Below the pieces are notes generated by a model. That model did not search any database and was not told where the DNA came from. It saw nothing but the letters and a program-made list of their open reading frames with translations. Shown in pieces: positions 1-8,860 of a stretch of 41,136 bases of DNA. The position numbers were made by a program, and so were the translations under genes. Numbering within the stretch: the first letter of the stretch is position 1; every line of letters starts with the position of its first letter. The stretch comes from Fibrobacterota bacterium (GTDB lineage Bacteria > Fibrobacterota > Fibrobacteria > UBA11236): positions 1-41,136 of the forward strand of contig JAQBPN010000090.1 in the NCBI GenBank assembly GCA_028287505.1, in the 5' to 3' direction.

Positions 1-89
1 TCCAACCACTCTGGAAGAAATCCCGGGATCAGGCGGAGGCCAATCAGGCCCTCCCGCCATGTCGTATTCCGCGGAAAAGCAAGGTTCTT

Positions 90-1709
90 ATGATCAGCGC
101 AAACCAAGTCTCCCTGGCCCACGGCAAACGCGTCCTCTTCAAGGAAGTGGACATCAAGTTCACCCCCGGCAATTGTTACGGCATCATCGGCGCCAACGGC
201 GCCGGCAAATCCACCTTCCTCAAAATCCTCTCGGGCGAGATCGAGCCGGATTCCGGAAGCGTGCATATCGATCCGGGAATCCGCATGGGCGTGCTCAACC
301 AGAACCAGTTCGCCTTCGACGACTTCACCGTTTTGCAGACCGTCATCATGGGGCACAAGTTCCTGTACGATGTGATCCGGGAAAAGGACGCCATCTACGC
401 CAAGCCGGATTTCTCGGAAGCGGACGGCGTGCGGGCCTCGGAACTGGAAGGCGAGTTCGCCGATCTCAACGGGTGGAATGCCGAGTCCGAAGCGGCCACC
501 ATGCTCAGCGGCCTGGGCGTGCGGGAAGACAAGCATGCCCTGCTCATGAAGGAACTGACGGGCGGCGAGAAGGTGCGCGTGCTCCTGTGCCAGGCCCTTT
601 TCGGCAACCCGGGCATCCTGTTGCTCGATGAGCCCACGAACAATCTCGACATCGATTCCGTGGTCTGGCTGGAGGAGTTCCTCTATCAGTTCGAGAACAC
701 GGTGATCGTCGTGAGCCATGATCGCCATTTCCTGGACAAGGTCTGCACCCACGTGTGCGACATCGATTTCCAGAAAATCTCGACCTACACCGGCAATTAC
801 ACCTTCTGGTATGAATCCAGCCAATTGGCGCTGTCCCAGAAGCGCGATCAGAACAAGAAAAAAGAAGACAAGATCAAGGATCTGCAGACCTTCATCCAGC
901 GCTTCTCCGCCAACGCGTCGAAATCCAAGCAGGCCACTTCGCGGCGCAAGCTGATGGATAAGATCACCCTGGACGACATCCGGCCTTCCACCCGGCAGTA
1001 CCCGTTCATCGTTTTCAAGTCGGAGAAGGAAGCCGGCAAGATCATCCTCGAGATCGAGGGCCTTTCCAAATCCATCGAAGGCAAACCCCTGTTCCGCGGC
1101 TTCGAGCTGAACGTGCGCGCCGGGGACAAGATCGCCTTCGTGGGCCGGGACGATACCCCGGCCTCCACCCTGTTCAAGATCCTGATGGAAGAGATCAAGG
1201 CCGATCACGGCAACTTCCGCTGGGGCGGGTCCACCTCGCGCGCCTTTTTCCCCCGGGACAACGCGAAGTATTTCGAGACCGACATGAACCTGGTGGACTG
1301 GCTGCGCCAATATTCCAAAGAGAAGGAAAAGGACGATCAGTTCATCCGCGGCTGGCTGGGCAAGATGCTGTTCTCCGGCGAAGAGTCCCTGAAGAGCGCC
1401 AACGTGCTCTCGGGCGGCGAGAAAGTGCGCTGCATGCTGGCGCGCATGATGCTGTTGCAGGCCAACGTGCTGGTGCTGGACGAGCCCACCGGCCATCTGG
1501 ATCTGGAAGCCATCACCGCCCTCAACAACGGCCTCAAGGAATTCACGGGCACGGCCTTGTTCGCCTCGCAGGATCACCAGTTCGTCCAGACCATCGCCAA
1601 TCGCATCATCGAATTGACGCCCAAGGGCTTCATCGACAGGGCCATGACCTACGATGAGTACATGGCCAACGATGACGTGAAGAGGCTCCGCGAAAAGCTG
1701 TATGCCTGA
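90..1709 (+). CDS. ybiT: ABC-F family ATPase, YbiT/YkpA type
   Basis: This 539-residue protein has two ABC ATPase domains in one chain and no membrane segments, the layout of ABC-F proteins, which bind ribosomes and act in translation rather than transport. Domain 1 is intact: Walker A GANGAGKS (residues 34-41), signature LTGGE (156-160), Walker B with DE at 180-181 and switch His210. A charged linker (about 240-310) resembles the P-site tRNA interaction motif region. Domain 2 keeps signature LSGGE (440-444) and Walker B DE (464-465), but its Walker A reads GRDDTPAST (352-360) with no lysine, and the switch histidine is Gln (SQD, 493-495). One composite ATP site is therefore probably inactive. 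The C-terminal RIIELTPKGFIDRAMTYDEY stretch is typical of the YbiT/YkpA branch. The start is supported by AAGG at 81-84, five bases upstream. It appears monocistronic. Confidence 0.93.
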   Translation: MISANQVSLAHGKRVLFKEVDIKFTPGNCYGIIGANGAGKSTFLKILSGEIEPDSGSVHIDPGIRMGVLNQNQFAFDDFTVLQTVIMGHKFLYDVIREKDAIYAKPDFSEADGVRASELEGEFADLNGWNAESEAATMLSGLGVREDKHALLMKELTGGEKVRVLLCQALFGNPGILLLDEPTNNLDIDSVVWLEEFLYQFENTVIVVSHDRHFLDKVCTHVCDIDFQKISTYTGNYTFWYESSQLALSQKRDQNKKKEDKIKDLQTFIQRFSANASKSKQATSRRKLMDKITLDDIRPSTRQYPFIVFKSEKEAGKIILEIEGLSKSIEGKPLFRGFELNVRAGDKIAFVGRDDTPASTLFKILMEEIKADHGNFRWGGSTSRAFFPRDNAKYFETDMNLVDWLRQYSKEKEKDDQFIRGWLGKMLFSGEESLKSANVLSGGEKVRCMLARMMLLQANVLVLDEPTGHLDLEAITALNNGLKEFTGTALFASQDHQFVQTIANRIIELTPKGFIDRAMTYDEYMANDDVKRLREKLYA

Positions 1710-1713
1710 AGGC

Positions 1714-1764
1714 CCGCTCTCCGCGGGAGAGCGGTAAGCGGACCCGTTCTCCGGCGGAGAGCGG
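1714..1764. repeat. Tandem pair of near-identical hairpins
   Basis: Two palindromes lie 30 bases apart just after the ABC-F stop codon. The first (1714-1734) has perfect 9-base arms CCGCTCTCC/GGAGAGCGG around a 3-base loop. The second (1744-1764) has the same right arm and one G:T wobble. Neither is followed by a T-run, so they look more like small REP/BIME-type palindromic repeats than an intrinsic terminator, although they could still protect or terminate the upstream transcript. Confidence 0.7.
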
Positions 1765-1817
1765 AAATCCCCTTCCCATGCGATCGTCCCGCCTCCCGGC
1801 GGGGTTAAGCTTGTCCC

Positions 1818-3368
1818 ATGGGACACCCAATCGATCGAAACAGCCGCTCTTACCGCGCCACCGCTTTCCGCGCTTTCACGCATTCATTCCCACCGCGCAG
1901 ACACGCCCTCCTCGCGGCTCTGTTCCTCGGCGCGCTCCCGGCTTTCGCGGCGGCGGCGGGGTTCAACTATTGGGATCCGGAGGATACGGCCAAGGCGCCC
2001 AAGTCCCTTTCGGCCACGGGCCTGTATGCGAACATCAAGACCGGCAAGCTGATCGACAACGCCCATCCCTTCGAGGTCAATACGCCCCTGTGGAGCGACG
2101 ACGCGCATAAGCGGCGCTGGGTGGTGCTCAAGACCGGCCGGTCCATCGCATTCGACGAGAAGGACGACTATTGGGGCTACCCGGACAGCACCGTCTTCGT
2201 CAAGCAATTCGCCCTGGACTCGGTGCCCGGGGACACTACCTCGCGCAGGTTGTGGGAAACGCGTCTGATGGTGAACAAGCGGGTGGTGACGGACTCGGCC
2301 GCCGGGACCAGGATGGACAAGTGGTTCGGGTTCAGCTACAAGTGGAACGAGGCGCAGACGGACGCGAAACTGGTGGGTTTCTCCGACGTGAACGATTCCA
2401 TGCGCACCTATCCCGAAGGCAGGGGCAAGCCCGTCAAGATGAAGAAGTGGGTCTTTCCGGCCGGCCATTGCGACCGCTGCCATGTCAGCAATGCCAGTGG
2501 CGAGCTGCATAGCCGTTCCGTGCTCGGTTTCTTCACCGCCCAATTGAACCGGCCGTCCTCCGCCAATGCGACCGTCAACCAGCTGGAGGATCTGTTCTCC
2601 AAGGGCGTGCTGAAAGGAACCAAGCCCCCGGACTGGACGCTTTCGCCCCGCTGGCGCGCCATCGACGACAGCGCCGCCAGCGTGAACGTGCGGGCGCGAT
2701 CCTATATCGCGGCCAACTGCTCCGGTTGCCATGGCCGGCGGGGCAACGCCAACTTCGCCGCGGAACATTGCGTGCTCAACTACGACTATCACCTCATGAA
2801 CGATTCCCTTTTCGAGTTCCGCCATCACAGCACCGGCGGCTACGGCACGGAAGACAGCTTGCCCAGGTTCTATCCCAGGACGGACAGGGACAACAATCCC
2901 AACGGGCTCGACAGTTTCGAGATCCGGACGGAACTGGTGGTCCCGGGGTATCCGCAGAAATCCGCCATCCTGGCGCGCCAGACGGCCCGGAACGTCGCCC
3001 CCGGCGACTTCGACCCCACCCGGAACCAGATGCCTCCCCTGGGCACCTTCGAAGTCAACGGGCCCGCGGTGGCTCTTCTCGCGAAGTGGATCAAGACCAT
3101 GCCGCCCATGCCCGCGCCGGGTTGGGAAGGAACCGCGTCCCTGGCCGGCATGAACCGGGCTTCGCGGGCGCCCACGCTCCAGGGCCGTATCCTGAGGGTA
3201 TCCGATGCAAGCGGGACCGGCGCGCCCGTAAGCATGAGCGGCATAGACGGCAGGGCGGTGGCTTTGCGGCGGCAGGGAACGGGCGTCTATGCCGTTCCCG
3301 CGGAGGCGCCGCGGGGAGTCTATTTCATCCGCGTGGGCGGAGCGCGGTTCCGGGTCAACCTATTGTAA
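1818..3368 (+). CDS. Exported diheme cytochrome c-like protein (SO2930-like)
   Basis: The product has 516 residues. After a long basic N-terminus comes a hydrophobic segment ending AFAAAA (about residues 29-47), a plausible signal peptide, so the protein should be outside the cytoplasm. Two c-type heme motifs are present: CDRCH (218-222) and CSGCH (301-305). The segment before heme 1 (NTPLWSDD, WETRLMV, FSYKWNEAQTDA) and the NQLEDL segment after it resemble diheme cytochromes of the SO2930 type, whose electron partners are poorly known. Late Met residues in QMPPLG could be axial ligands. The last ~60 residues end in RGVYFIRVGG, reminiscent of a type IX secretion sorting domain; this part is a guess. 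The start is uncertain because no good ribosome-binding site lies at normal spacing before the ATG. It ends convergently with the LEA2 lipoprotein gene. Confidence 0.8.
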   Translation: MGHPIDRNSRSYRATAFRAFTHSFPPRRHALLAALFLGALPAFAAAAGFNYWDPEDTAKAPKSLSATGLYANIKTGKLIDNAHPFEVNTPLWSDDAHKRRWVVLKTGRSIAFDEKDDYWGYPDSTVFVKQFALDSVPGDTTSRRLWETRLMVNKRVVTDSAAGTRMDKWFGFSYKWNEAQTDAKLVGFSDVNDSMRTYPEGRGKPVKMKKWVFPAGHCDRCHVSNASGELHSRSVLGFFTAQLNRPSSANATVNQLEDLFSKGVLKGTKPPDWTLSPRWRAIDDSAASVNVRARSYIAANCSGCHGRRGNANFAAEHCVLNYDYHLMNDSLFEFRHHSTGGYGTEDSLPRFYPRTDRDNNPNGLDSFEIRTELVVPGYPQKSAILARQTARNVAPGDFDPTRNQMPPLGTFEVNGPAVALLAKWIKTMPPMPAPGWEGTASLAGMNRASRAPTLQGRILRVSDASGTGAPVSMSGIDGRAVALRRQGTGVYAVPAEAPRGVYFIRVGGARFRVNLL

Positions 3369-3413
3369 CCCGCAGGTTACGACCGCCCGATCGGTGAGGA
3401 TCCGATTGGCCGG

Positions 3414-3974
3414 CTAGAACAGCTTGCGCAGGGCGCCCTTGACGGCCCGCTTGGCTTTGTCCGCGGAATCCTCGGGGATGGGGACCTCTTCCGTGCGGCT
3501 GACCTTCAGGGAGAATTGGAAAAGCGCGCCTTCCTCCACCTCGTTGTATACCGTGGGCTTTCCGGAAATCACCGCATCGATGCGCACGGGAATGGTCTTG
3601 CGGTTGAGCAGCAGGCGTTGCGCCACCGGTCCCGCCACGGCGAAGATTTCCCGATAGACGACGGAGGCGGGAACCACTATCCGGGTGGTGTCCCCGGGCT
3701 TGAGTTCCACGGCTATGTCTCCACCGTTGAGGAAGCGCTTGTCTTCGTAGAACAGTTCGTAGGACACGGAGACGTTCTTGAGGCCGATGGTGTTGGGATT
3801 GAAGGAGGCCAGGGTGAACTCCAGATCCGTCTGGCGATCGGAGGCGCCCAGGAACCGGCAGGCCACGTATGAGAAGGAAGGCGTTTTGATTTTGGTGGAG
3901 CGGACGATCCGGAAAAACGCGCAACCGGACAGGGCCAAAGCGGTCAGGGTAATAGCCAGGGATTTTCTTGTCAT
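3414..3974 (-). CDS. LEA type 2 (Water-stress/LEA14-like) lipoprotein
   Basis: The 186-residue product begins MTRKSLAITLTALALSGCAF. This is a lipoprotein signal with lipobox LSGC, so the mature protein should be lipid-anchored in the envelope. The following region (SFSYVACRFLG..., LEFTLASFNPNTIGLKNVSVSYELFYEDK..., VPVRIDAVISG) matches the LEA2/WHy beta-sandwich, including the NPN signature after a hydrophobic strand. Function in bacteria is not established; envelope or desiccation stress roles are suggested for the family. I choose the ATG at 3974 because GGAGG stands six bases before it; an in-frame ATG at 3986 overlaps that ribosome-binding site and is unlikely. Its start faces away from the lhr gene's end, which lies 66 bases further right on the same strand, so read-through from lhr is possible. 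Confidence 0.8.
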   Translation of the reverse strand: MTRKSLAITLTALALSGCAFFRIVRSTKIKTPSFSYVACRFLGASDRQTDLEFTLASFNPNTIGLKNVSVSYELFYEDKRFLNGGDIAVELKPGDTTRIVVPASVVYREIFAVAGPVAQRLLLNRKTIPVRIDAVISGKPTVYNEVEEGALFQFSLKVSRTEEVPIPEDSADKAKRAVKGALRKLF

Positions 3975-4040
3975 GACGGCCTCCACGGGATTGGACGCAG
4001 GGATGATGGGGAAAGCGCTACCGAAACGTAGAAATTCCCT

Positions 4041-7000
4041 CTAATATCTCTTTCGCAGGGTTACGGTCTTGATGCCCTTTTCGAACCCCGCATCCAACAA
4101 ATCGTCCATGTAGGGGCTGCCCTGCACGGGTTCCCCGTTCACGGTCTCCACCTCCAGGGATTTGACCGGCAGGAAGGACCTATCCACCAGGCCGCGCAAG
4201 GCGCCCAGGTAACCGGGAAGGTACTTGTCCCGGGGCGGAACGCGGATGGCCAGATCGCGGCCCAGGCGGCGCGAAACCAGCGCCAGATCCGCGCCATGGA
4301 AGACCAGATGGGTGGAGCCCAGGCGCGGCGGGAGGGCGTAGGGCAGCCCTTCCAATCCCAGGGCGCACGGCGAAGCGGGGTCGATCGCGGACATCCAATA
4401 GACGGCGTCCGCGGGCAGGCCGGCTTCCACCATGCGCAGGGCCTGGGGGGAAATGAATTGCAGGCCCGGGATGCCCGCGAAGAAATGCCCGGAAAGCACT
4501 TCCCCGGAAAGCTCCAGCAGGCGCAAGGATCGGAACAGGGAGGACCATTGCAGGGCGGGCAGCTCATGGCCGAGCAACTCGCGGAAGAGCAGACCGTAGC
4601 GGCGCAACGCCTGGCGGACGCGATCCTTGGACAACTCCTCCTGCTCCAGCGCGTCGCTTTCGGCCGGCGTCCGGTCCAACACCTGCCAGGTACCGGCCAG
4701 GGGCCGGGAAGCCTTCCACCGCTGGAAGCGCCGGCGCTGCGAGGGGCCGCCGGCCTCCGCGGTTGCGGTCGGGAGCGAAGTCTTGAATCCGGTCTCGATG
4801 CCTTTCCGCACGGCGGCGAAGGTGTCGTTGCTGATGCGCCCCCGCCAGGCCAGCTCCCAGAGGGCTTCGCTGATCCTGTCGGAGGGGAGCGGGCAGCGCG
4901 CGGCGATGGCCTGGAAGTCCAAACGGCCGGGGGCCGCCGCTTTCATGAGATCGAGCACCTGACGCTGATCGGGGGAGAGCGGCGCGTCCTCTCCGGATGG
5001 CTGCAGGAACAGTTCCATGTCTTCCGGAAAAGCGAAGCCCAGCTTTTCCCGGCCCGCGCCGAACCACAGCAGATCGCTGTCCCGGAACAGTTCGTCCAGG
5101 CGCGAAGGCAGATACGGCATCGCGCGCGCGGGCAGGATATCGGTTTCCCAGGCGGACGCGGCGGCGGGGTAACCGAAGAGTTTCTCCAGGGCGGATTGCA
5201 TGCCTTCCACGTCCCGGGAAGGGGAGGCGAGTCCTTGCCAGGCCGCCAGGAACAGAGGGAGGCGCTCGGCGGGCAGGGTCTGGAAAGCGGGACGCGAGCG
5301 CCGGCGCATCAGGCGCAGAAGGATTTCCAGATTGGCCGCGTCGCAGATCTCCGTGCCGGATGCGTTTTCGCTCAACGCGTCCAGCACCACCCGATCGCCT
5401 TCCGCCAGTTCCTGGAAGGCTTCCTCCACCTTGGAGAAGACCGGCCCGAACAGACGGCGGGAAAACTCCAGGGGCAAAGGACCGTAGGCCCGCAGCCATT
5501 GGGAGAGCACCGGGGCCAGGGCGGTCCCCTCCGGTTCATCTTCCTCTCCGGCCTCATTCCCATACCCTGGAACCTCCGACAACGATCCGATCGGTTCGGA
5601 CGGCCGTGGGCCCTTGGACCGGGCCAGGGAGAACCGGGTCAGGTGGTCCAAGGCTTCCTTCGGGGCCGAGCCTTCGGGCAAAGGAGCGGCGGGTACCTCG
5701 GCGACTCCGGACCCGGGGGCCGCAGCGGCGCCGTTATTGCCCGGGCCTTTGATGTGGAACGCGCCGAACAAGCGCACGTCCCCGATCACGTATCCCAAAG
5801 CGGCCAGCACCCGCGGCAAGGTTTCCACGGCGGCCACCGCCGCCGTTTCCGCGCCCGGCAGCGCCACCCCCAGCAATCGCGATCCCAGGTGGCGGAAATG
5901 ATTCGCCCGCGCATCGCCTTCCGCGGGCATCCCGCAGTGCGGCAGCAGTTCGCGCCATTCGTGCCAGGGGATCAGCAGACGTTCCTTCACCCATTCCACC
6001 AGTTCTCCCGCGTCCTGAGGCGCGTAGCCGGGAGCCAGGCGTTGGGCCTTGGCCTCGAAGTCGCGGATCACCTCGCTCGGGATCCGGGGGCGCAGGGGCG
6101 CGGAGAATGCGATTTCGCGGAGCAGGTCTTCCCTTCCTCGCGCGGGACCCTCCACGGGCTTGTCCTGCTCGTACATGTACTTGTTGGTCTGCTTCCACAT
6201 CAGGCTGCCCGCGAACGGGGACGGCTCCGCGGTGCGGGTTTCCGTGACGCGGATGGTTCCCGCATGGACTTCCTGCAGCATGGACTTGAGGGCGGGCAGA
6301 TCGAATTCGTCGCGCAGGCACTCGCGCCAGGTTTCCAGAACCACGGGAAAGTCGGCGAAGCCGGAGACGGCCTGCAACAGGTTTTGCGAACGCAGACGGT
6401 TCAACCAGAGCGGTACGCGGGAACGCACGGTGGAACGGGGCAGCAGCAGGGCGCGGGCGGCGTTCTCGCGGAAATGGGCGGCGAAGTAGCCCGTGCTTTC
6501 CAGCCGCTTCCGCAACAGGGCCTCCAGATTGTCGGCGTGGACCAGATCGAGGAGTCCGGACGGGGATTCCCCGGAAGGCAGGCGCACCAAGAGGCAATCG
6601 TCCCCGGTGATGATTTGCAGGGGCAGGCCCGTGCGTTCTTCATAGGCGGCGGCCATGGCGTAGGCCCAGGGCCGGTTGAGGCGGCCGCCCCAGACGGAAT
6701 GGAGGATGATCTGCCGGTCGCCATCCTGGCCTCCCGCGCCCACGGCCTCGCCGGCATCCTCAATCAAAAGGTGATGGCGATGGGGCAGGGCGGACCGGGT
6801 GGTTTCCTTCTGCTTGCGGAGGTACCCGATCAGGATGGCCGCGCTCGGCGCTTCCAGCCCGCGCTCGCGGACCAGCTCCGCGGCCAGGGCGGGATCGTCC
6901 AAACGCGCATCCGCCGCTTCCAGGAATTCGCCCAGCCGCAGGGAAAAATGGAATCCGCGATCACGCTCTTCCGCCCGCCAGAAAGGGGCCATCTGCGCAT

Positions 7001-8729
7001 CGTGCCCGGCCTGGGTCACTTCCACCTCGTTGGCCGTAATGCGGACGATCCTCCAGCTCTGGCTGCCCAGGGCGAAGATGTCCCCTTCGCGCCGTTCCCA
7101 GACGAATTCCTCGTCCAGCTCGCCGATCTTGGATCGGGAATCCGCGTGGCGCATGGTGAACAGGCCGCGATCGGGAATGGTCCCTCCGGAAAGGCCCGCC
7201 AGCAGGACGGCTCCCTTGCCCGCGGTGATGCGTCCGTCCACGGCGTCGATGGAAAGCCGGGGCCTGAGCTCGCGGACGCGCGAGTCGGCGAAGCGGCCGG
7301 CGAGCATTTCCATCACCAGATCGAAATGACTGCGGGGCAGGTTGCGGTAGGGATGGCTGGTGCGCAGGAAGGCGTAGAGGCGATCCAGGGTCCAGTCCTC
7401 GGAAGCGGCCATGGACACGATGATCTGGGCGAGCAGATCCAGAGGCCCTTCCACGATGTGCGTTTCTTCCAGATCGCCCGCCAGGACGCATTTCACCGCC
7501 ACCGCCGCGTCCAGCAAATCCTTCCCGTGGGACGCGAAGAGCAGGCCGCTGCTGACCTGGCCCACGCCGTGGCCGGCCCGGCCGATCTTCTGCAGGGCGG
7601 AAGCGATCGAGAACGGCGTCTGCACCAGGATCACCTGATCGAGCGCGCCCACGTCGATGCCCAGTTCCAGGGAATTGGTCGCCACGATGGCGGGCAGGGT
7701 GCCTTCCTTCATGCGCGTCTCCACCACGTTGCGTATCTCCCGGGACAGGGAACCGTGATGGGCGTAGGCGATCGGTTTTTCCTCGCCGTCGTTGAGCAGC
7801 CGGGCCATGCGTTCCGACAGGCGGCGGCTGTTGGTGAAGATGAGGGTGGATCGCGCCCGGGCCATCAGCCCTCTGATCTCGGCGGCGATGACGGTCCAGA
7901 TGTCCCGCTCCGCGGCTCCGGGTCGCGGCGCCGCGCCGGATCTGTCCTCCGGCAGCCGGCCGAAGCTCTGCGCGGGGCCTTGGGAATCGACCGGGTAGCG
8001 TACCTGCAAGGCATAGCGCTTAGGCGCCCGCGAGGCCAGCAATTCCACGGGCCGGGGCACGTATCCGGTTTCCCCCAGGGTGTACCCGGCCACCCAGGCC
8101 GCCACCGTTTCCAGGGGGCGCACCGTGGCCGACAGGGCGATGCGCTGGAATTCCCCCGCCAGCGGAACCAGCCTATCGACCGCGGTGATGAGATGGGTAC
8201 CGCGCTTGGTCCCGGCCACGGCGTGGATCTCGTCCAGGATCACCACTTCCAGATTCTTGAGGGAATCCCTGCCCGCTTTGGAAAGCAGCATCAGGTTGAG
8301 GCTCTCGGGAGTCGTGATCAGGATCTCGGGCGGATGCTTGAGCATGCGCCGCCGTTCCGTGGCCGGCGTGTCCCCGCTGCGAACCAGCACGCGCAGTTCC
8401 GGGAAGGGAAGATCCGCTTCGGCGAAACGGCCGCGGATGGCCTCCAGGGGCGAAAGCAGATTCCTCTGGATATCGTTGTTGAGGGCTTTCAGAGGCGAAA
8501 CGTAGAGGATGCGGGTGGCGCCGGGAGCCCAGGCTCCGGTGGCGAACCGATCCAGGGCCCACAAAAAAGCGGTGAGGGTTTTGCCGCTGCCCGTGGGCGC
8601 GGTAAGCAGCACATGCCTGTTTTCGGCGATGCGCGGCCATGCCTGCGATTGGATGTCGGTTGGCGTTCCGACTTTCGCGCGGAACCAGGCCTGGATGAGG
8701 GGATGGAAGAGGTTCAACGGGTCAGTCAT
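4041..8729 (-). CDS. lhr: Lhr-family ATP-dependent helicase
   Basis: This is a 1562-residue superfamily 2 helicase close in length to E. coli Lhr (about 1540). The helicase core shows Walker A APTGSGKT (44-51), motif Ib TTPESL (139-144), Walker B DEIH (166-169), motif III SAT (200-202) and motif VI QKIGRAGHG. After this come the Lhr core winged-helix region and a large C-terminal Lhr-specific region, joined by a low-complexity acidic/Pro/Ala linker at about residues 1000-1075. Lhr proteins unwind DNA-RNA and DNA duplexes 3'-5' and are linked to DNA repair; long forms carry the Lhr-C extension seen here. The gene is divergent from the acyl-CoA dehydrogenase across an AT-rich spacer. No clear ribosome-binding site precedes the ATG. 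Strong GC3 bias produces a very long open frame on the opposite strand, which I regard as a shadow. Confidence 0.95.
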   Translation of the reverse strand: MTDPLNLFHPLIQAWFRAKVGTPTDIQSQAWPRIAENRHVLLTAPTGSGKTLTAFLWALDRFATGAWAPGATRILYVSPLKALNNDIQRNLLSPLEAIRGRFAEADLPFPELRVLVRSGDTPATERRRMLKHPPEILITTPESLNLMLLSKAGRDSLKNLEVVILDEIHAVAGTKRGTHLITAVDRLVPLAGEFQRIALSATVRPLETVAAWVAGYTLGETGYVPRPVELLASRAPKRYALQVRYPVDSQGPAQSFGRLPEDRSGAAPRPGAAERDIWTVIAAEIRGLMARARSTLIFTNSRRLSERMARLLNDGEEKPIAYAHHGSLSREIRNVVETRMKEGTLPAIVATNSLELGIDVGALDQVILVQTPFSIASALQKIGRAGHGVGQVSSGLLFASHGKDLLDAAVAVKCVLAGDLEETHIVEGPLDLLAQIIVSMAASEDWTLDRLYAFLRTSHPYRNLPRSHFDLVMEMLAGRFADSRVRELRPRLSIDAVDGRITAGKGAVLLAGLSGGTIPDRGLFTMRHADSRSKIGELDEEFVWERREGDIFALGSQSWRIVRITANEVEVTQAGHDAQMAPFWRAEERDRGFHFSLRLGEFLEAADARLDDPALAAELVRERGLEAPSAAILIGYLRKQKETTRSALPHRHHLLIEDAGEAVGAGGQDGDRQIILHSVWGGRLNRPWAYAMAAAYEERTGLPLQIITGDDCLLVRLPSGESPSGLLDLVHADNLEALLRKRLESTGYFAAHFRENAARALLLPRSTVRSRVPLWLNRLRSQNLLQAVSGFADFPVVLETWRECLRDEFDLPALKSMLQEVHAGTIRVTETRTAEPSPFAGSLMWKQTNKYMYEQDKPVEGPARGREDLLREIAFSAPLRPRIPSEVIRDFEAKAQRLAPGYAPQDAGELVEWVKERLLIPWHEWRELLPHCGMPAEGDARANHFRHLGSRLLGVALPGAETAAVAAVETLPRVLAALGYVIGDVRLFGAFHIKGPGNNGAAAAPGSGVAEVPAAPLPEGSAPKEALDHLTRFSLARSKGPRPSEPIGSLSEVPGYGNEAGEEDEPEGTALAPVLSQWLRAYGPLPLEFSRRLFGPVFSKVEEAFQELAEGDRVVLDALSENASGTEICDAANLEILLRLMRRRSRPAFQTLPAERLPLFLAAWQGLASPSRDVEGMQSALEKLFGYPAAASAWETDILPARAMPYLPSRLDELFRDSDLLWFGAGREKLGFAFPEDMELFLQPSGEDAPLSPDQRQVLDLMKAAAPGRLDFQAIAARCPLPSDRISEALWELAWRGRISNDTFAAVRKGIETGFKTSLPTATAEAGGPSQRRRFQRWKASRPLAGTWQVLDRTPAESDALEQEELSKDRVRQALRRYGLLFRELLGHELPALQWSSLFRSLRLLELSGEVLSGHFFAGIPGLQFISPQALRMVEAGLPADAVYWMSAIDPASPCALGLEGLPYALPPRLGSTHLVFHGADLALVSRRLGRDLAIRVPPRDKYLPGYLGALRGLVDRSFLPVKSLEVETVNGEPVQGSPYMDDLLDAGFEKGIKTVTLRKRY

Positions 8730-8860
8730 GGAGAGTCGCCCGGGTAAAGTTCAAAAGTCAAAGTGCAAAATGAAAAATTCGGAAGGGGAGAAATACAAAA
8801 TAAAGATATAACGCGAAACCTGCTATTACATCGACCTCATGGAAAAGTTAGTTTAATGGC
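8730..8860. other. AT-rich divergent intergenic spacer
   Basis: This 131-base gap separates the divergently transcribed lhr and acyl-CoA dehydrogenase genes and must hold both promoters. Its middle (about 8748-8815) is A-rich and markedly different from the GC-rich genes either side, with phrase-like runs such as AAAGTCAAAGTGC. TATAAC-like hexamers occur on the plus strand near 8806-8812, but I cannot pair any of them with a convincing -35 element. No ribosome-binding site is obvious for either gene. Confidence 0.5.

Noticed and set aside
4296-8747. A 1483-codon open frame antisense to the lhr gene
   Set aside because: Its translation is Gly/Arg/Gln/His-rich with no domain pattern, while the opposite strand shows every helicase motif in order. 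It is a by-product of strong GC bias at third codon positions.
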